From Limnohabitans kasalickyi (GTDB taxonomy: Bacteria > Pseudomonadota > Gammaproteobacteria > Burkholderiales > Burkholderiaceae_C): DNA of 64,000 bases. A program made the translations under genes and the position numbers. Position 1 is the first letter of the stretch, and every line of letters starts with the position of its first letter. Location: NCBI GenBank assembly GCA_965234325.1, contig OZ248407.1, positions 806,001-870,000 of the forward strand. Direction: 5' to 3'. Of the stretch, positions 32,074 through 39,297 are shown piece by piece. Below the pieces are notes generated by a model, which worked only from the letters and a program-made list of their open reading frames with translations, had not been told where the DNA came from and made no database searches.

Positions 32074-32940
32074 ATGTTCAGTGTGTTGGGTTTGTGGTTG
32101 TTGCGTGGGCTGGGTTATTTGCCGCTGTCGTGGCTGCGTGCTTTGGGCGCGGGTTTGGGCGCTTTGCTTTACCGTGTGGTGCGTTCGCGTCGCCATGTGG
32201 TGTTGACCAATTTGCGGGTGTGTTTCCCGCAGTTGAGCGTCGCCGAGCGCGAGGCCTTGGCCCGTCAGAGTTTTGTCCACTTCGCACAAGCGTGGTTAGA
32301 CCGCAGTTGGCTGTGGCACCGCAGCGCAGCTTGCATTCAGTCACGGGTGCAATTGACGGGGGATGTGCAAGCCTTGTCATCGGACGAGCCCACGGTGCTG
32401 TTCGCGCCGCACTTTGTGGGCTTGGATGTGGGCTGGACCCAGCTCACCTTGAGTCTGCCGCTGCACTTCACCACCATCTTCACGCCGCAGTCCAACGCTG
32501 CGGTAGATGCTTGGGTCGCGCGAGGCCGTCAACGTTTTGGCAAGGTGCGTTTGTTCCGCCGTGAAGATGGTGTGAAACCCATCGTCAGTGCGTTGCGAAA
32601 AAATGAGCTGCTTTACCTGTTGCCCGACATGAACTTTGGGCCCAGTGAGTCGATTTTTGTGCCGTTTTATGGCGAGCTGGCTGCCACCGTACCCTCGCTG
32701 TCGCGCTTTGCCAAATTAGCGCGTGCGCGCGTGGTGCCTGTGATCACTCGGATGACGGATGTGGGCTACGAGGTAGTGGTGCACCCCGCGTGGACCGATT
32801 TCCCGACCGACGACGCTGAGGCCGACACGGCCTTGATGAACCAGCGTTTAGAGGGCTTTATCCAAGCCATGCCTGCGCAGTATTTTTGGGTGCACAAGCG
32901 CTTCAAAACAAGGCCTGCGGGCGCGCCAGAAATTTACTAA
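32074..32940 (+). CDS. LpxL/HtrB-type lysophospholipid (lipid A) acyltransferase, copy 2
   Basis: Second acyltransferase of the pair, 288 aa. The catalytic motif here is H-x4-D, APHFVGLDVGW, where copy 1 has Glu. Also LLPDMNFGPSESIFVPFYG and PAQYFWVHKRFKTRP, the usual LpxL C-terminal block. Ser-Arg-Arg-His VVLTNLRVCFPQ follows an N-terminal membrane segment. Overall similarity to copy 1 is low, so the duplication is old. Confidence 0.91.
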   Translation: MFSVLGLWLLRGLGYLPLSWLRALGAGLGALLYRVVRSRRHVVLTNLRVCFPQLSVAEREALARQSFVHFAQAWLDRSWLWHRSAACIQSRVQLTGDVQALSSDEPTVLFAPHFVGLDVGWTQLTLSLPLHFTTIFTPQSNAAVDAWVARGRQRFGKVRLFRREDGVKPIVSALRKNELLYLLPDMNFGPSESIFVPFYGELAATVPSLSRFAKLARARVVPVITRMTDVGYEVVVHPAWTDFPTDDAEADTALMNQRLEGFIQAMPAQYFWVHKRFKTRPAGAPEIY

Positions 32941-32972
32941 GCTTGATCTGAGCCGGCCGCGTTTCAGTGGAT

Positions 32973-33980
32973 TCAGCGGCGTCGGTCGCCGCTTGGGCGT
33001 CCGGTGCTGTTGCGGTCGTGGGTGCGCGCGCTGATGGTCACGGTGCGCTCTTTGGCTGAGCGCCCCGATTTATCGTCGTGCAAAAAATCGCCCAACAGAC
33101 CTGCCACCAAGGCCGGTTGTTCATGCACCAGCCAATGCGTGCCGTCGGCCACTTTGTGCAGCGTCAGCTTGGGCACGAAGGCGTCCAAACCCTCAATCAA
33201 CCCCGCCGGCAAGGCGGTGTCTTGCATGGCCCAAATCACGCAGGTGGGGACGTTGATGGTCAACATGCTGTGAGGCAAATGCAGCGCCGCCGCAGCTGGG
33301 TCCCCTGGGCGAGCGGGACGCATGGGCGATGCGCGGTAATAGTTGAGTGGGCCGGTCAGGCCCTGCTGCCACACGGCGCGGTAGTTGGCTTTGATGTCGT
33401 CAGTCAACCATGCGTGTGGGCCGTCGGCGGCCCCCATGTTGGTGAAGAACTCCCACAGTCGGCGGTAGTCGTCTTCGGCCAGCAAGTCTTCGGCATCCGA
33501 ACGGATCAAAAAGTTCATGTAGGCGCTGGCGGCTTGTTGCTCGGGGCTGTTTTGCAGTTCGCGCAAAAACGTGCCGGGATGCGGCGAGTTGATGATGACC
33601 AAGCGGCGCATCAGGTCGGGGTGTTGGTTAGCCACGTTCCAAGCCACGGCGCCGCCCCAGTCGTGCGCGATCAGGCCCGCCAGCGGCGCATTTGGGCTTT
33701 CGATCGCGGCCAAGGCCACGATGTCTTGCACCAAGTGTTTAGGGCGGTAGTCCGCCACGTCTGTGGGGGCTCTGGAGTGTTCGTAGCCGCGCAGGTTGGG
33801 GGCGACGCAGCGGTAGCCACCGTGCTCAGGTTGCGCAAAAAACGTCAACAACTCATCCCACACAAACGCTGCTTCTGGGAACCCATGCAAAAACATGAGC
33901 ACGGGGCGACCGACGTCGCCGCTGACGCGGCAACTCAAAGAAATGCCGTGCGGCAGGGCGTGTGTGAGGTGTTGAATCAA
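32973..33980 (-). CDS. Alpha/beta hydrolase, epoxide hydrolase/haloalkane dehalogenase type
   Basis: Cytosolic hydrolase, 335 aa. The oxyanion motif is LMFLHGFPEAAFVWDELL; the nucleophile elbow AHDWGGAVAW has Asp, not Ser, as in epoxide hydrolases and haloalkane dehalogenases. The acid is near VIWAMQDTALP and the His is in DGTHWLVHEQP. A basic Ser/Arg-rich tail ends the protein. The start is TTG at 33980, overlapping the engB stop as TTGA, which suggests coupling. Substrate unknown. Confidence 0.82.
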   Translation of the reverse strand: MIQHLTHALPHGISLSCRVSGDVGRPVLMFLHGFPEAAFVWDELLTFFAQPEHGGYRCVAPNLRGYEHSRAPTDVADYRPKHLVQDIVALAAIESPNAPLAGLIAHDWGGAVAWNVANQHPDLMRRLVIINSPHPGTFLRELQNSPEQQAASAYMNFLIRSDAEDLLAEDDYRRLWEFFTNMGAADGPHAWLTDDIKANYRAVWQQGLTGPLNYYRASPMRPARPGDPAAAALHLPHSMLTINVPTCVIWAMQDTALPAGLIEGLDAFVPKLTLHKVADGTHWLVHEQPALVAGLLGDFLHDDKSGRSAKERTVTISARTHDRNSTGRPSGDRRR

Positions 33981-34732
33981 GGGTGCATCCAGTTGTAAAG
34001 TGTGGCGGCAACTTCGTCCACCCCTTGTTTTTTAAGGGCCGAGAAAAGTCGCACTTCACCACCCCCCGCTTGCAGTTTGGCGATCGACAAGGCTTTGGCG
34101 CCCTCGGCGCGGTTGAGTTTGTCGGACTTGGTGAGCAGCACCATGAATTTCAGGCCCTCTTCGACGCGGGGGCGGATGACGTCGAGCAAGATGTCGTCCA
34201 AGTCGGTCAAGCCGTGACGGGGGTCACACATCAGCACCACGGCGCGCAAGTTGTCACGGGTGAGCAAATAGTTGGCCATCACCTGCTGCCAGCGGATCTT
34301 GTCTTGTTTGGGCACCGCGGCGTAGCCGTAGCCAGGCAAGTCGGCCAGCACGGCATCGGTTTGGCCTTTGCGCCCCATGGCAAACAAGTTGATGTGCTGG
34401 GTGCGGCCTGGGGTTTTGGAGGCGTAGGCCAAGCGCTTTTGCTGGGTCAGCACGTTGATGCAGGTCGATTTACCCGCATTGGAGCGGCCTACAAAGGCTA
34501 TTTCGGGCAAATCGTAAGCGGGTAAATGGTGCAATTGGGCGGCAGTGGTCAAAAAACGCGCCGTGTGCAACCAGCCCATGGCATATTTGGCTTGGTCAGC
34601 GGGGCTGAGCAGGGCATAGGCTGCTTTTGCTGCGGCTTTTTCGGCTTCTTTTTCTTCGTCCAAGACCGTTGTAACGGGCACCTCGGGCAGGTCAATAGGG
34701 GCTTGGGTGTCGTGTGGGTCTGGCAAGTTCAT
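33977..34732 (-). CDS. engB: Ribosome biogenesis GTP-binding protein EngB (YsxC/YihA)
   Basis: Essential TrmE-Era-EngA-EngB family GTPase for 50S assembly, 251 aa. G1 is FVGRSNAGKST, G2 lies at KTPGRTQ, G3 is LADLPGYGYA, G4 is LLTKSDKLNR. An N-terminal extension of ~55 residues, acidic and Ala-rich, is longer than in E. coli. ATG 34732 is chosen as the last start before the GTPase domain without reading into the cytochrome gene's upstream region. Confidence 0.93.
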   Translation of the reverse strand: MNLPDPHDTQAPIDLPEVPVTTVLDEEKEAEKAAAKAAYALLSPADQAKYAMGWLHTARFLTTAAQLHHLPAYDLPEIAFVGRSNAGKSTCINVLTQQKRLAYASKTPGRTQHINLFAMGRKGQTDAVLADLPGYGYAAVPKQDKIRWQQVMANYLLTRDNLRAVVLMCDPRHGLTDLDDILLDVIRPRVEEGLKFMVLLTKSDKLNRAEGAKALSIAKLQAGGGEVRLFSALKKQGVDEVAATLYNWMHP

Positions 34733-34795
34733 GTGGCATTGTAGAATCTGTCGAGTTTTTCGACGTTTTTGCGCGCCATTTACCAAAGAATTGAT

Positions 34796-35425
34796 ATGAA
34801 ACTGTTTGCCTCTTTGCTGATCGCTGCCGCTTTGGCAGCCCCCGTTTTTTCTGCTCATGCCAGTGAGCCAGCCGCGAAAGCTGCCAAACCCGATTTGGTC
34901 AAAGGCGAAGCCACTTACACCGCTGTGTGTGCGGCTTGTCACGGCGCTGATGGCAATTCCGGTTCACCTGCCAACCCCAAGTTGGCCCAGCAGCACCCTG
35001 AATACCTGGTCAAACAACTCCAAGAGTTCAAGTCTGGCAAACGTGCCAACGCCATCATGAGTGGCATGTCAGCCGCCTTGTCAGAAGACGACATGAAGAA
35101 CATCGCGGCTTGGGTGGGTTCTAAGACGGCCAAAGCTGGGTTTGCCAAAGATAAAGAGTTGGTGGCCTTGGGCGAGCGTATTTACCGTGGTGGCATTGCC
35201 GACCGTCAAATTCCAGCTTGTGCGGGTTGCCATACCCCCAACGGTGCCGGTATCCCCTCTCAGTACCCACGTTTGTCGGGCCAGCATGCTGAATACTCAG
35301 CAGCCCAGTTGACCGGCTTCCGCGACGGTGTGCGCAAGAACAACCTGCAGATGACCCAAGTCGCTGCCAAGTTGAACGACCGAGAAATCAAAGCTGTGGC
35401 CGACTACGTTGCCGGCTTGCGTTGA
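34796..35425 (+). CDS. Di-haem cytochrome c4
   Basis: Periplasmic electron carrier to terminal oxidases, 209 aa. A signal peptide of ~24 residues (LFASLLIAAALAAPVFSAHA) precedes two haem sites, CAACHG and CAGCHT, each in its own ~90-residue domain with Met ligands likely in MSGMSAAL and LQMTQVAAKL. ATG 34796 begins the signal peptide. Divergent from engB, a common arrangement in Burkholderiales. Confidence 0.94.
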   Translation: MKLFASLLIAAALAAPVFSAHASEPAAKAAKPDLVKGEATYTAVCAACHGADGNSGSPANPKLAQQHPEYLVKQLQEFKSGKRANAIMSGMSAALSEDDMKNIAAWVGSKTAKAGFAKDKELVALGERIYRGGIADRQIPACAGCHTPNGAGIPSQYPRLSGQHAEYSAAQLTGFRDGVRKNNLQMTQVAAKLNDREIKAVADYVAGLR

Positions 35426-35445
35426 TCTGAGTTTTCAAACTCCCG

Positions 35446-35474
35446 AAAAAGCTGGCGCTTGCCAGCTTTTTTTT
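35446..35474 (+). terminator. Rho-independent terminator after the cytochrome c4 gene
   Basis: AAAAAGCTGGC, loop GCTT, GCCAGCTTTTTTT: perfect stem with a T run of eight. Confidence 0.9.
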
Positions 35475-35607
35475 CATCCCTACGCGATCTGATGTGTCCG
35501 CCTTAAAAAGCAAGTCCGTCTGTTTGGGATGCCTTTGTGGCTTACCACAGCATAAACGTTCTATCTCCCCCACAATGCTTCTTAAGTTTTTAGAAAGCAG
35601 CACACCC

Positions 35608-36636
35608 ATGCGACACAACGCCTACACCCCCCTCAGTGATTCAGGTTTTACGCACGCCGTCAGCAGCGAGATCACGCCGCAATCGGCGTACCTGCAGCGC
35701 CGTGATTGGCTCAAGCAGATTGCGGCAGGCGCTGCGGGCGCGTCGATGGCGGCATGGGCGGGGCGCGAGGCGATGGCCCAAGGTACTGGCGCAGTTGCTG
35801 CTAGCACGCGACCTGGCAAGCTCGCGCCTTTGGTCGGCACCCCCAGCCGCATCAGCGGCGGCAATGTGATGGAAAAAATCACCCCTTACACCGATGCCAG
35901 CACGTACAACAACTTCTACGAATTTGGCACCGACAAAGCTGACCCTGCCCAATACGCACACAGCTTGCAGACCAAGCCTTGGACGGTCGAGGTGGAGGGC
36001 TTGGTGAAAAAGCCCGGCCGTTTGGATTTGGACGATTTGCTCAAACTCAGCCCCATGGAAGAGCGCATTTACCGCATGCGATGCGTGGAAGGCTGGTCGA
36101 TGGTGATCCCTTGGGTGGGTTATTCGTTGGCCGATCTCATCAAACGCGTGGAGCCTTTGGGCAATGCGAAATACATCGAATTTCACACCTTGGCCGATCC
36201 CAAAACTATGCCCGGCGTGCGCTCGCGTGTGCTCGATTGGCCGTATGTGGAGGGCTTGCGCTTGGACGAGGCCATGCACCCGCTCACGCTGCTGTCTTTT
36301 GGCATGTATGGTGAAGTGCTGCCCAACCAGAACGGCGCGCCTGTGCGTTTGGTGGTGCCTTGGAAGTACGGTTTCAAAAGTGCCAAGAGCTTGGTCAAAA
36401 TCCGTTTCGTCGAGAAGCAGCCCGTGAACTCTTGGGGCCGTTCTGCGCCGCAGGAGTACGGGTTTTATTCCAACGTCAACCCGTTGGTCGATCATCCGCG
36501 TTGGAGCCAAGCCGCAGAGCGGCGCATTGGCGAAGATGGCCTTTTTGCCAAGAAGCGCAAAACCCTCATGCTCAATGGCTACGAAGCCCAAGTAGGGCAG
36601 TTGTATGCAGGCATGGATCTGAAGAAATTTTTCTGA
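35608..36636 (+). CDS. msrP: Protein-methionine-sulfoxide reductase catalytic subunit MsrP (YedY)
   Basis: Periplasmic molybdopterin enzyme repairing oxidised Met in envelope proteins, 342 aa. A twin-arginine signal QRRDWLKQIAAGAAGASMA lies near residues 30-48. The Mo-ligand Cys is in YRMRCVEGWSMVIPWVG, and NSWGRSAPQEYGFYSNVNP is typical of the family. ATG 35608 is taken as start; earlier ATGs would add a basic leader before an already long Tat signal. It is followed by its haem partner msrQ. Confidence 0.94.
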   Translation: MRHNAYTPLSDSGFTHAVSSEITPQSAYLQRRDWLKQIAAGAAGASMAAWAGREAMAQGTGAVAASTRPGKLAPLVGTPSRISGGNVMEKITPYTDASTYNNFYEFGTDKADPAQYAHSLQTKPWTVEVEGLVKKPGRLDLDDLLKLSPMEERIYRMRCVEGWSMVIPWVGYSLADLIKRVEPLGNAKYIEFHTLADPKTMPGVRSRVLDWPYVEGLRLDEAMHPLTLLSFGMYGEVLPNQNGAPVRLVVPWKYGFKSAKSLVKIRFVEKQPVNSWGRSAPQEYGFYSNVNPLVDHPRWSQAAERRIGEDGLFAKKRKTLMLNGYEAQVGQLYAGMDLKKFF

Positions 36637-36637
36637 G

Positions 36638-37258
36638 GTGAACGGTGTGTTGCGCAGCGCGTTGAGGCATCGCAGCGCCAAGCCTATCGCGTGGTTTTTG
36701 GGTTTGTTGCCTTTCATGTGGCTTGTGTGGGGCGCGAGCCACGATGCGCTGGGCGCAAACCCTGCCGAATATGTGATTCGCGCCACGGGAGACTGGACTC
36801 TGCGGCTGCTGTGCCTCACCCTTGCCGTGACGCCTTTGCGCGTGCAGTTGGCGCTACCCGAATTGGCCCGATTCAGGCGCATGCTGGGGCTTTTCACCTA
36901 CTTTTATGTCGTGCTGCACTTGCTTTGCTATAGCTGGCTAGACATGGGGTTCGAGGTGGACGACATCGTGCACGACATTGCCAAGCGCCCCTTCATTTTG
37001 GTAGGTTTTACGGCGTTTGTGTTGCTCACGCCGCTCGCTTCGACTTCGTTCAACGCCGCCATTCGCAGGTTGGGCGCCAAGCGTTGGCAGCACCTGCACA
37101 AAACGGTTTATGGCGTGGCGGTGTTGGCCGTGCTGCACTTTTTTTGGATGCGCGCGGGCAAGAATAATTTCACGGAAGTGGCGGTTTACGCGGGCATCTT
37201 GGCGGTGTTGCTCGGCTGGCGCCTGCGACGGGCAATGGGCCACTCCTCCGGAGCCTAA
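36638..37258 (+). CDS. msrQ: MsrQ haem-binding membrane subunit (YedZ)
   Basis: Inner-membrane b-type haem protein passing quinol electrons to MsrP, 206 aa. Six hydrophobic segments are seen. Haem His candidates lie in FYVVLHLLCY, HLHKTVYGVAVLAVLHFFW. GTG start two bases after the msrP stop; a GTG two codons later is also possible. The gene ends 46 bases before the convergent lysA; I see no terminator there. Confidence 0.93.
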   Translation: MNGVLRSALRHRSAKPIAWFLGLLPFMWLVWGASHDALGANPAEYVIRATGDWTLRLLCLTLAVTPLRVQLALPELARFRRMLGLFTYFYVVLHLLCYSWLDMGFEVDDIVHDIAKRPFILVGFTAFVLLTPLASTSFNAAIRRLGAKRWQHLHKTVYGVAVLAVLHFFWMRAGKNNFTEVAVYAGILAVLLGWRLRRAMGHSSGA

Positions 37259-37304
37259 AGCCCTGATTGAAAGCGCGATGAGGTGGTTGTATGAGTTCGT
37301 GCCG

Positions 37305-38582
37305 TTAGGAAACCAACGACTCCATCGCCATTTGATCCGCCGAGGTCTCGCGACGGCGAATGACATGTGCCTTGTCGCCGTCCACCAAAATTTCGGCGGC
37401 ACGGCCCCGCGTGTTGTAGTTGCTGGCCATGGCCATGCAATACGCGCCAGTGGACAGCACGGCCAAGGTGTCACCTGTTTGAACGGTCAATGATCGGTCA
37501 CGGCCTAGCCAGTCGCCGCTTTCGCAAATGGGGCCCACCACGTCGTACACCACGGCATCGCCGTTACGCGGGGTTAAGGGCACGATTTGGTGAAACGCCT
37601 CGTACATGGCGGGGCGGGGCAAGTCGTTCATGGCGGCATCAACAATGCAGAAGTTCTTTTGTTCACCGGGCTTGAGATAAAGCACCTCTGTCAAACACAC
37701 GCCGGCGTTGCCCACGAGTGAACGGCCCGGCTCAATCATCAGTTGACGTTGGCCGTAGCCGCGTGCGTCGAGCTTGGTCAGCAGTTGGGCCCACAGCGCA
37801 TCGGCTTCGGGTGGGGTGTCGCCGTTGTAGTTGATGCCTAAGCCACCACCAAAGTCGATGTGATGAATGGGAATGCCTGCGGCTTCAATGGCTTGCACCA
37901 AGTCGAGCACCCGGTCCATGGCGTCGAGGTAGGGCGTGGTTTCGGTGATTTGCGAGCCAATGTGGCAGTCAATGCCCGTCACGTGCAAGCCGGGCAGGCT
38001 GGCTGCGCGTTGGTAGGTTTGCAACGCACGTTCGTGGGCTACGCCAAATTTGTTGCCTTTGAGGCCGGTGGAGATATAAGGGTGAGTTTTGGCGTCCACG
38101 TTGGGGTTGACGCGAATGCTCACGGGCGCGCGTTTGCCTAAGCTCAGCGCTACCTCACTCAGCACTTCCAGTTCGGCATCGCTTTCGACGTTGAAGCAGG
38201 CGATGCCTGCTTCTAAGGCTTGGCGCATTTCAGCGCGTGTTTTGCCCACGCCAGAAAAAATCACTTTGGACACATCGCCACCTGCGGCCACCACGCGGTC
38301 TAACTCGCCGCCTGAGACGATGTCAAAACCACAATCTGCTTGGGCAAACACTTGCAGCACGGCCAGCGAGGAATTGGCTTTCATGGCGTAGCAAATGCGG
38401 GCGTTGCGTCCGGCAAAGCCGCGCTGATACGCCGCGAGAGCGCTGAGCATGGCAGCTTTCGAATACACAAACAAGGGCGTGCCGTGTGTGCGAGCCAAGT
38501 CGGCAAGTTTCACGCCTTCCAAGTACAGGTCGTTGTTTTGGAGGTCGACAAAAGGGGCACCGGCAAGCGTGGCGTGGGTCAT
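37305..38582 (-). CDS. lysA: Diaminopimelate decarboxylase
   Basis: PLP enzyme making L-lysine from meso-DAP, 425 aa. The PLP Lys is in ICYAMKANSSLAVL, and other motifs are DIVSGGEL, SGVGKT, HIGSQI, DFGGGLGI, EPGRSLVGNAGV and GPICESGDWLG, where the Cys contacts DAP. ATG 38582 is chosen over the TTG one codon earlier. It follows lptM after 30 bases. Confidence 0.97.
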   Translation of the reverse strand: MTHATLAGAPFVDLQNNDLYLEGVKLADLARTHGTPLFVYSKAAMLSALAAYQRGFAGRNARICYAMKANSSLAVLQVFAQADCGFDIVSGGELDRVVAAGGDVSKVIFSGVGKTRAEMRQALEAGIACFNVESDAELEVLSEVALSLGKRAPVSIRVNPNVDAKTHPYISTGLKGNKFGVAHERALQTYQRAASLPGLHVTGIDCHIGSQITETTPYLDAMDRVLDLVQAIEAAGIPIHHIDFGGGLGINYNGDTPPEADALWAQLLTKLDARGYGQRQLMIEPGRSLVGNAGVCLTEVLYLKPGEQKNFCIVDAAMNDLPRPAMYEAFHQIVPLTPRNGDAVVYDVVGPICESGDWLGRDRSLTVQTGDTLAVLSTGAYCMAMASNYNTRGRAAEILVDGDKAHVIRRRETSADQMAMESLVS

Positions 38583-38612
38583 CAAACGGCTCTTGAAAAA
38601 ACGTGAAAAGGG

Positions 38613-38879
38613 TCAGCGACCCGCAGGCGAAGACGCTGCAGGGACTGGTGGCGGGGGGTTTGCGGCTGGCGTGGTCGCGCTAGCGGGCGATGGGCTACCA
38701 GGCAATTGACGACGCACGATCTCGGGCAGCGTGGCGCGTTGTTTGAACTCGGGGTCATTGGGTAGTGTCAGCGGGCCTTTTTGGCCGCAACCGCTCAGCA
38801 GCGCTGCCGTGATGGCCACAGTGGCCACGTTGGCACAAAGGGCGCTGGCCCTGACTAGAATGATTTGCTCAATACCCAT
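38613..38879 (-). CDS. lptM: LPS translocon maturation chaperone LptM (YifL-like lipoprotein)
   Basis: Small lipoprotein of 88 aa assisting LptD maturation. The lipobox is LLSGC, followed by GQKGPLTLPND, the family signature. The C-terminal half is Pro/Ala/Ser-rich low complexity. ATG 38879 gives a normal signal sequence (VATVAITAALLSGC); longer readings run antisense into cyaY. It shares the common lptM-lysA / cyaY divergent layout. Confidence 0.9.
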   Translation of the reverse strand: MGIEQIILVRASALCANVATVAITAALLSGCGQKGPLTLPNDPEFKQRATLPEIVRRQLPGSPSPASATTPAANPPPPVPAASSPAGR

Positions 38880-38892
38880 GGCGCAAATTGTA

Positions 38893-39222
38893 ATGACCGA
38901 TCTCGAATTTTTAGACCATGCCGAACTTCTGCTCAAAGCGGTGGAATTGGCCTGTGACCGCATCAACGACAACGGCGAGGCCGACATCGACAACCAGCGC
39001 GTGGGCGGCATGATCACGCTCACCTTTGAAAACAAGAGCCAGATCATCATCAATCTGCAAAAGCCCTTGCATGAGGTGTGGCTGGCGGCGCGATCGGGTG
39101 GGTATCACTTCCGCTTTGATGGCACACAGTGGGCCGACACCAAAGGGCAAGGCGAGTTTTTTCAGCGTTTGAGTGACGACGCCAGCGTGCAAACAGGGCA
39201 AGTCTTGCGTTTCACAGCGTGA
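38893..39222 (+). CDS. cyaY: Iron-sulfur cluster assembly protein CyaY (frataxin)
   Basis: Bacterial frataxin that tunes Fe-S cluster assembly on IscS, 109 aa. Acidic helix 1 DLEFLDHAELLLKAVELACDR and the strand motifs ADIDNQRVGGMITLTFENKSQIIINLQKPLHEVWLAA are complete. An in-frame ATG at 38878 would add five residues. It diverges from lptM with 13 bases between starts. Confidence 0.95.
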   Translation: MTDLEFLDHAELLLKAVELACDRINDNGEADIDNQRVGGMITLTFENKSQIIINLQKPLHEVWLAARSGGYHFRFDGTQWADTKGQGEFFQRLSDDASVQTGQVLRFTA

Positions 39223-39269
39223 TGAATTCACACGCAGCATTGGTGCAGGCATTCCCTGTGTGACACATT

Positions 39270-39297
39270 AAAAAAGGAGGCTTCCGCCTCCTTTTTT
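39270..39297. terminator. Bidirectional terminator between cyaY and mrcA
   Basis: AAAAAAGGAGGC, loop TTCC, GCCTCCTTTTTT: perfect 12-base stem with A and T tracts that serve both convergent genes. Its right end overlaps the mrcA stop codon. Confidence 0.9.

Noticed and set aside
35641..36897. Open frame of 418 codons opposite msrP and msrQ
   Set aside because: Spans two genes with clear function on the other strand; composition is antisense-like.
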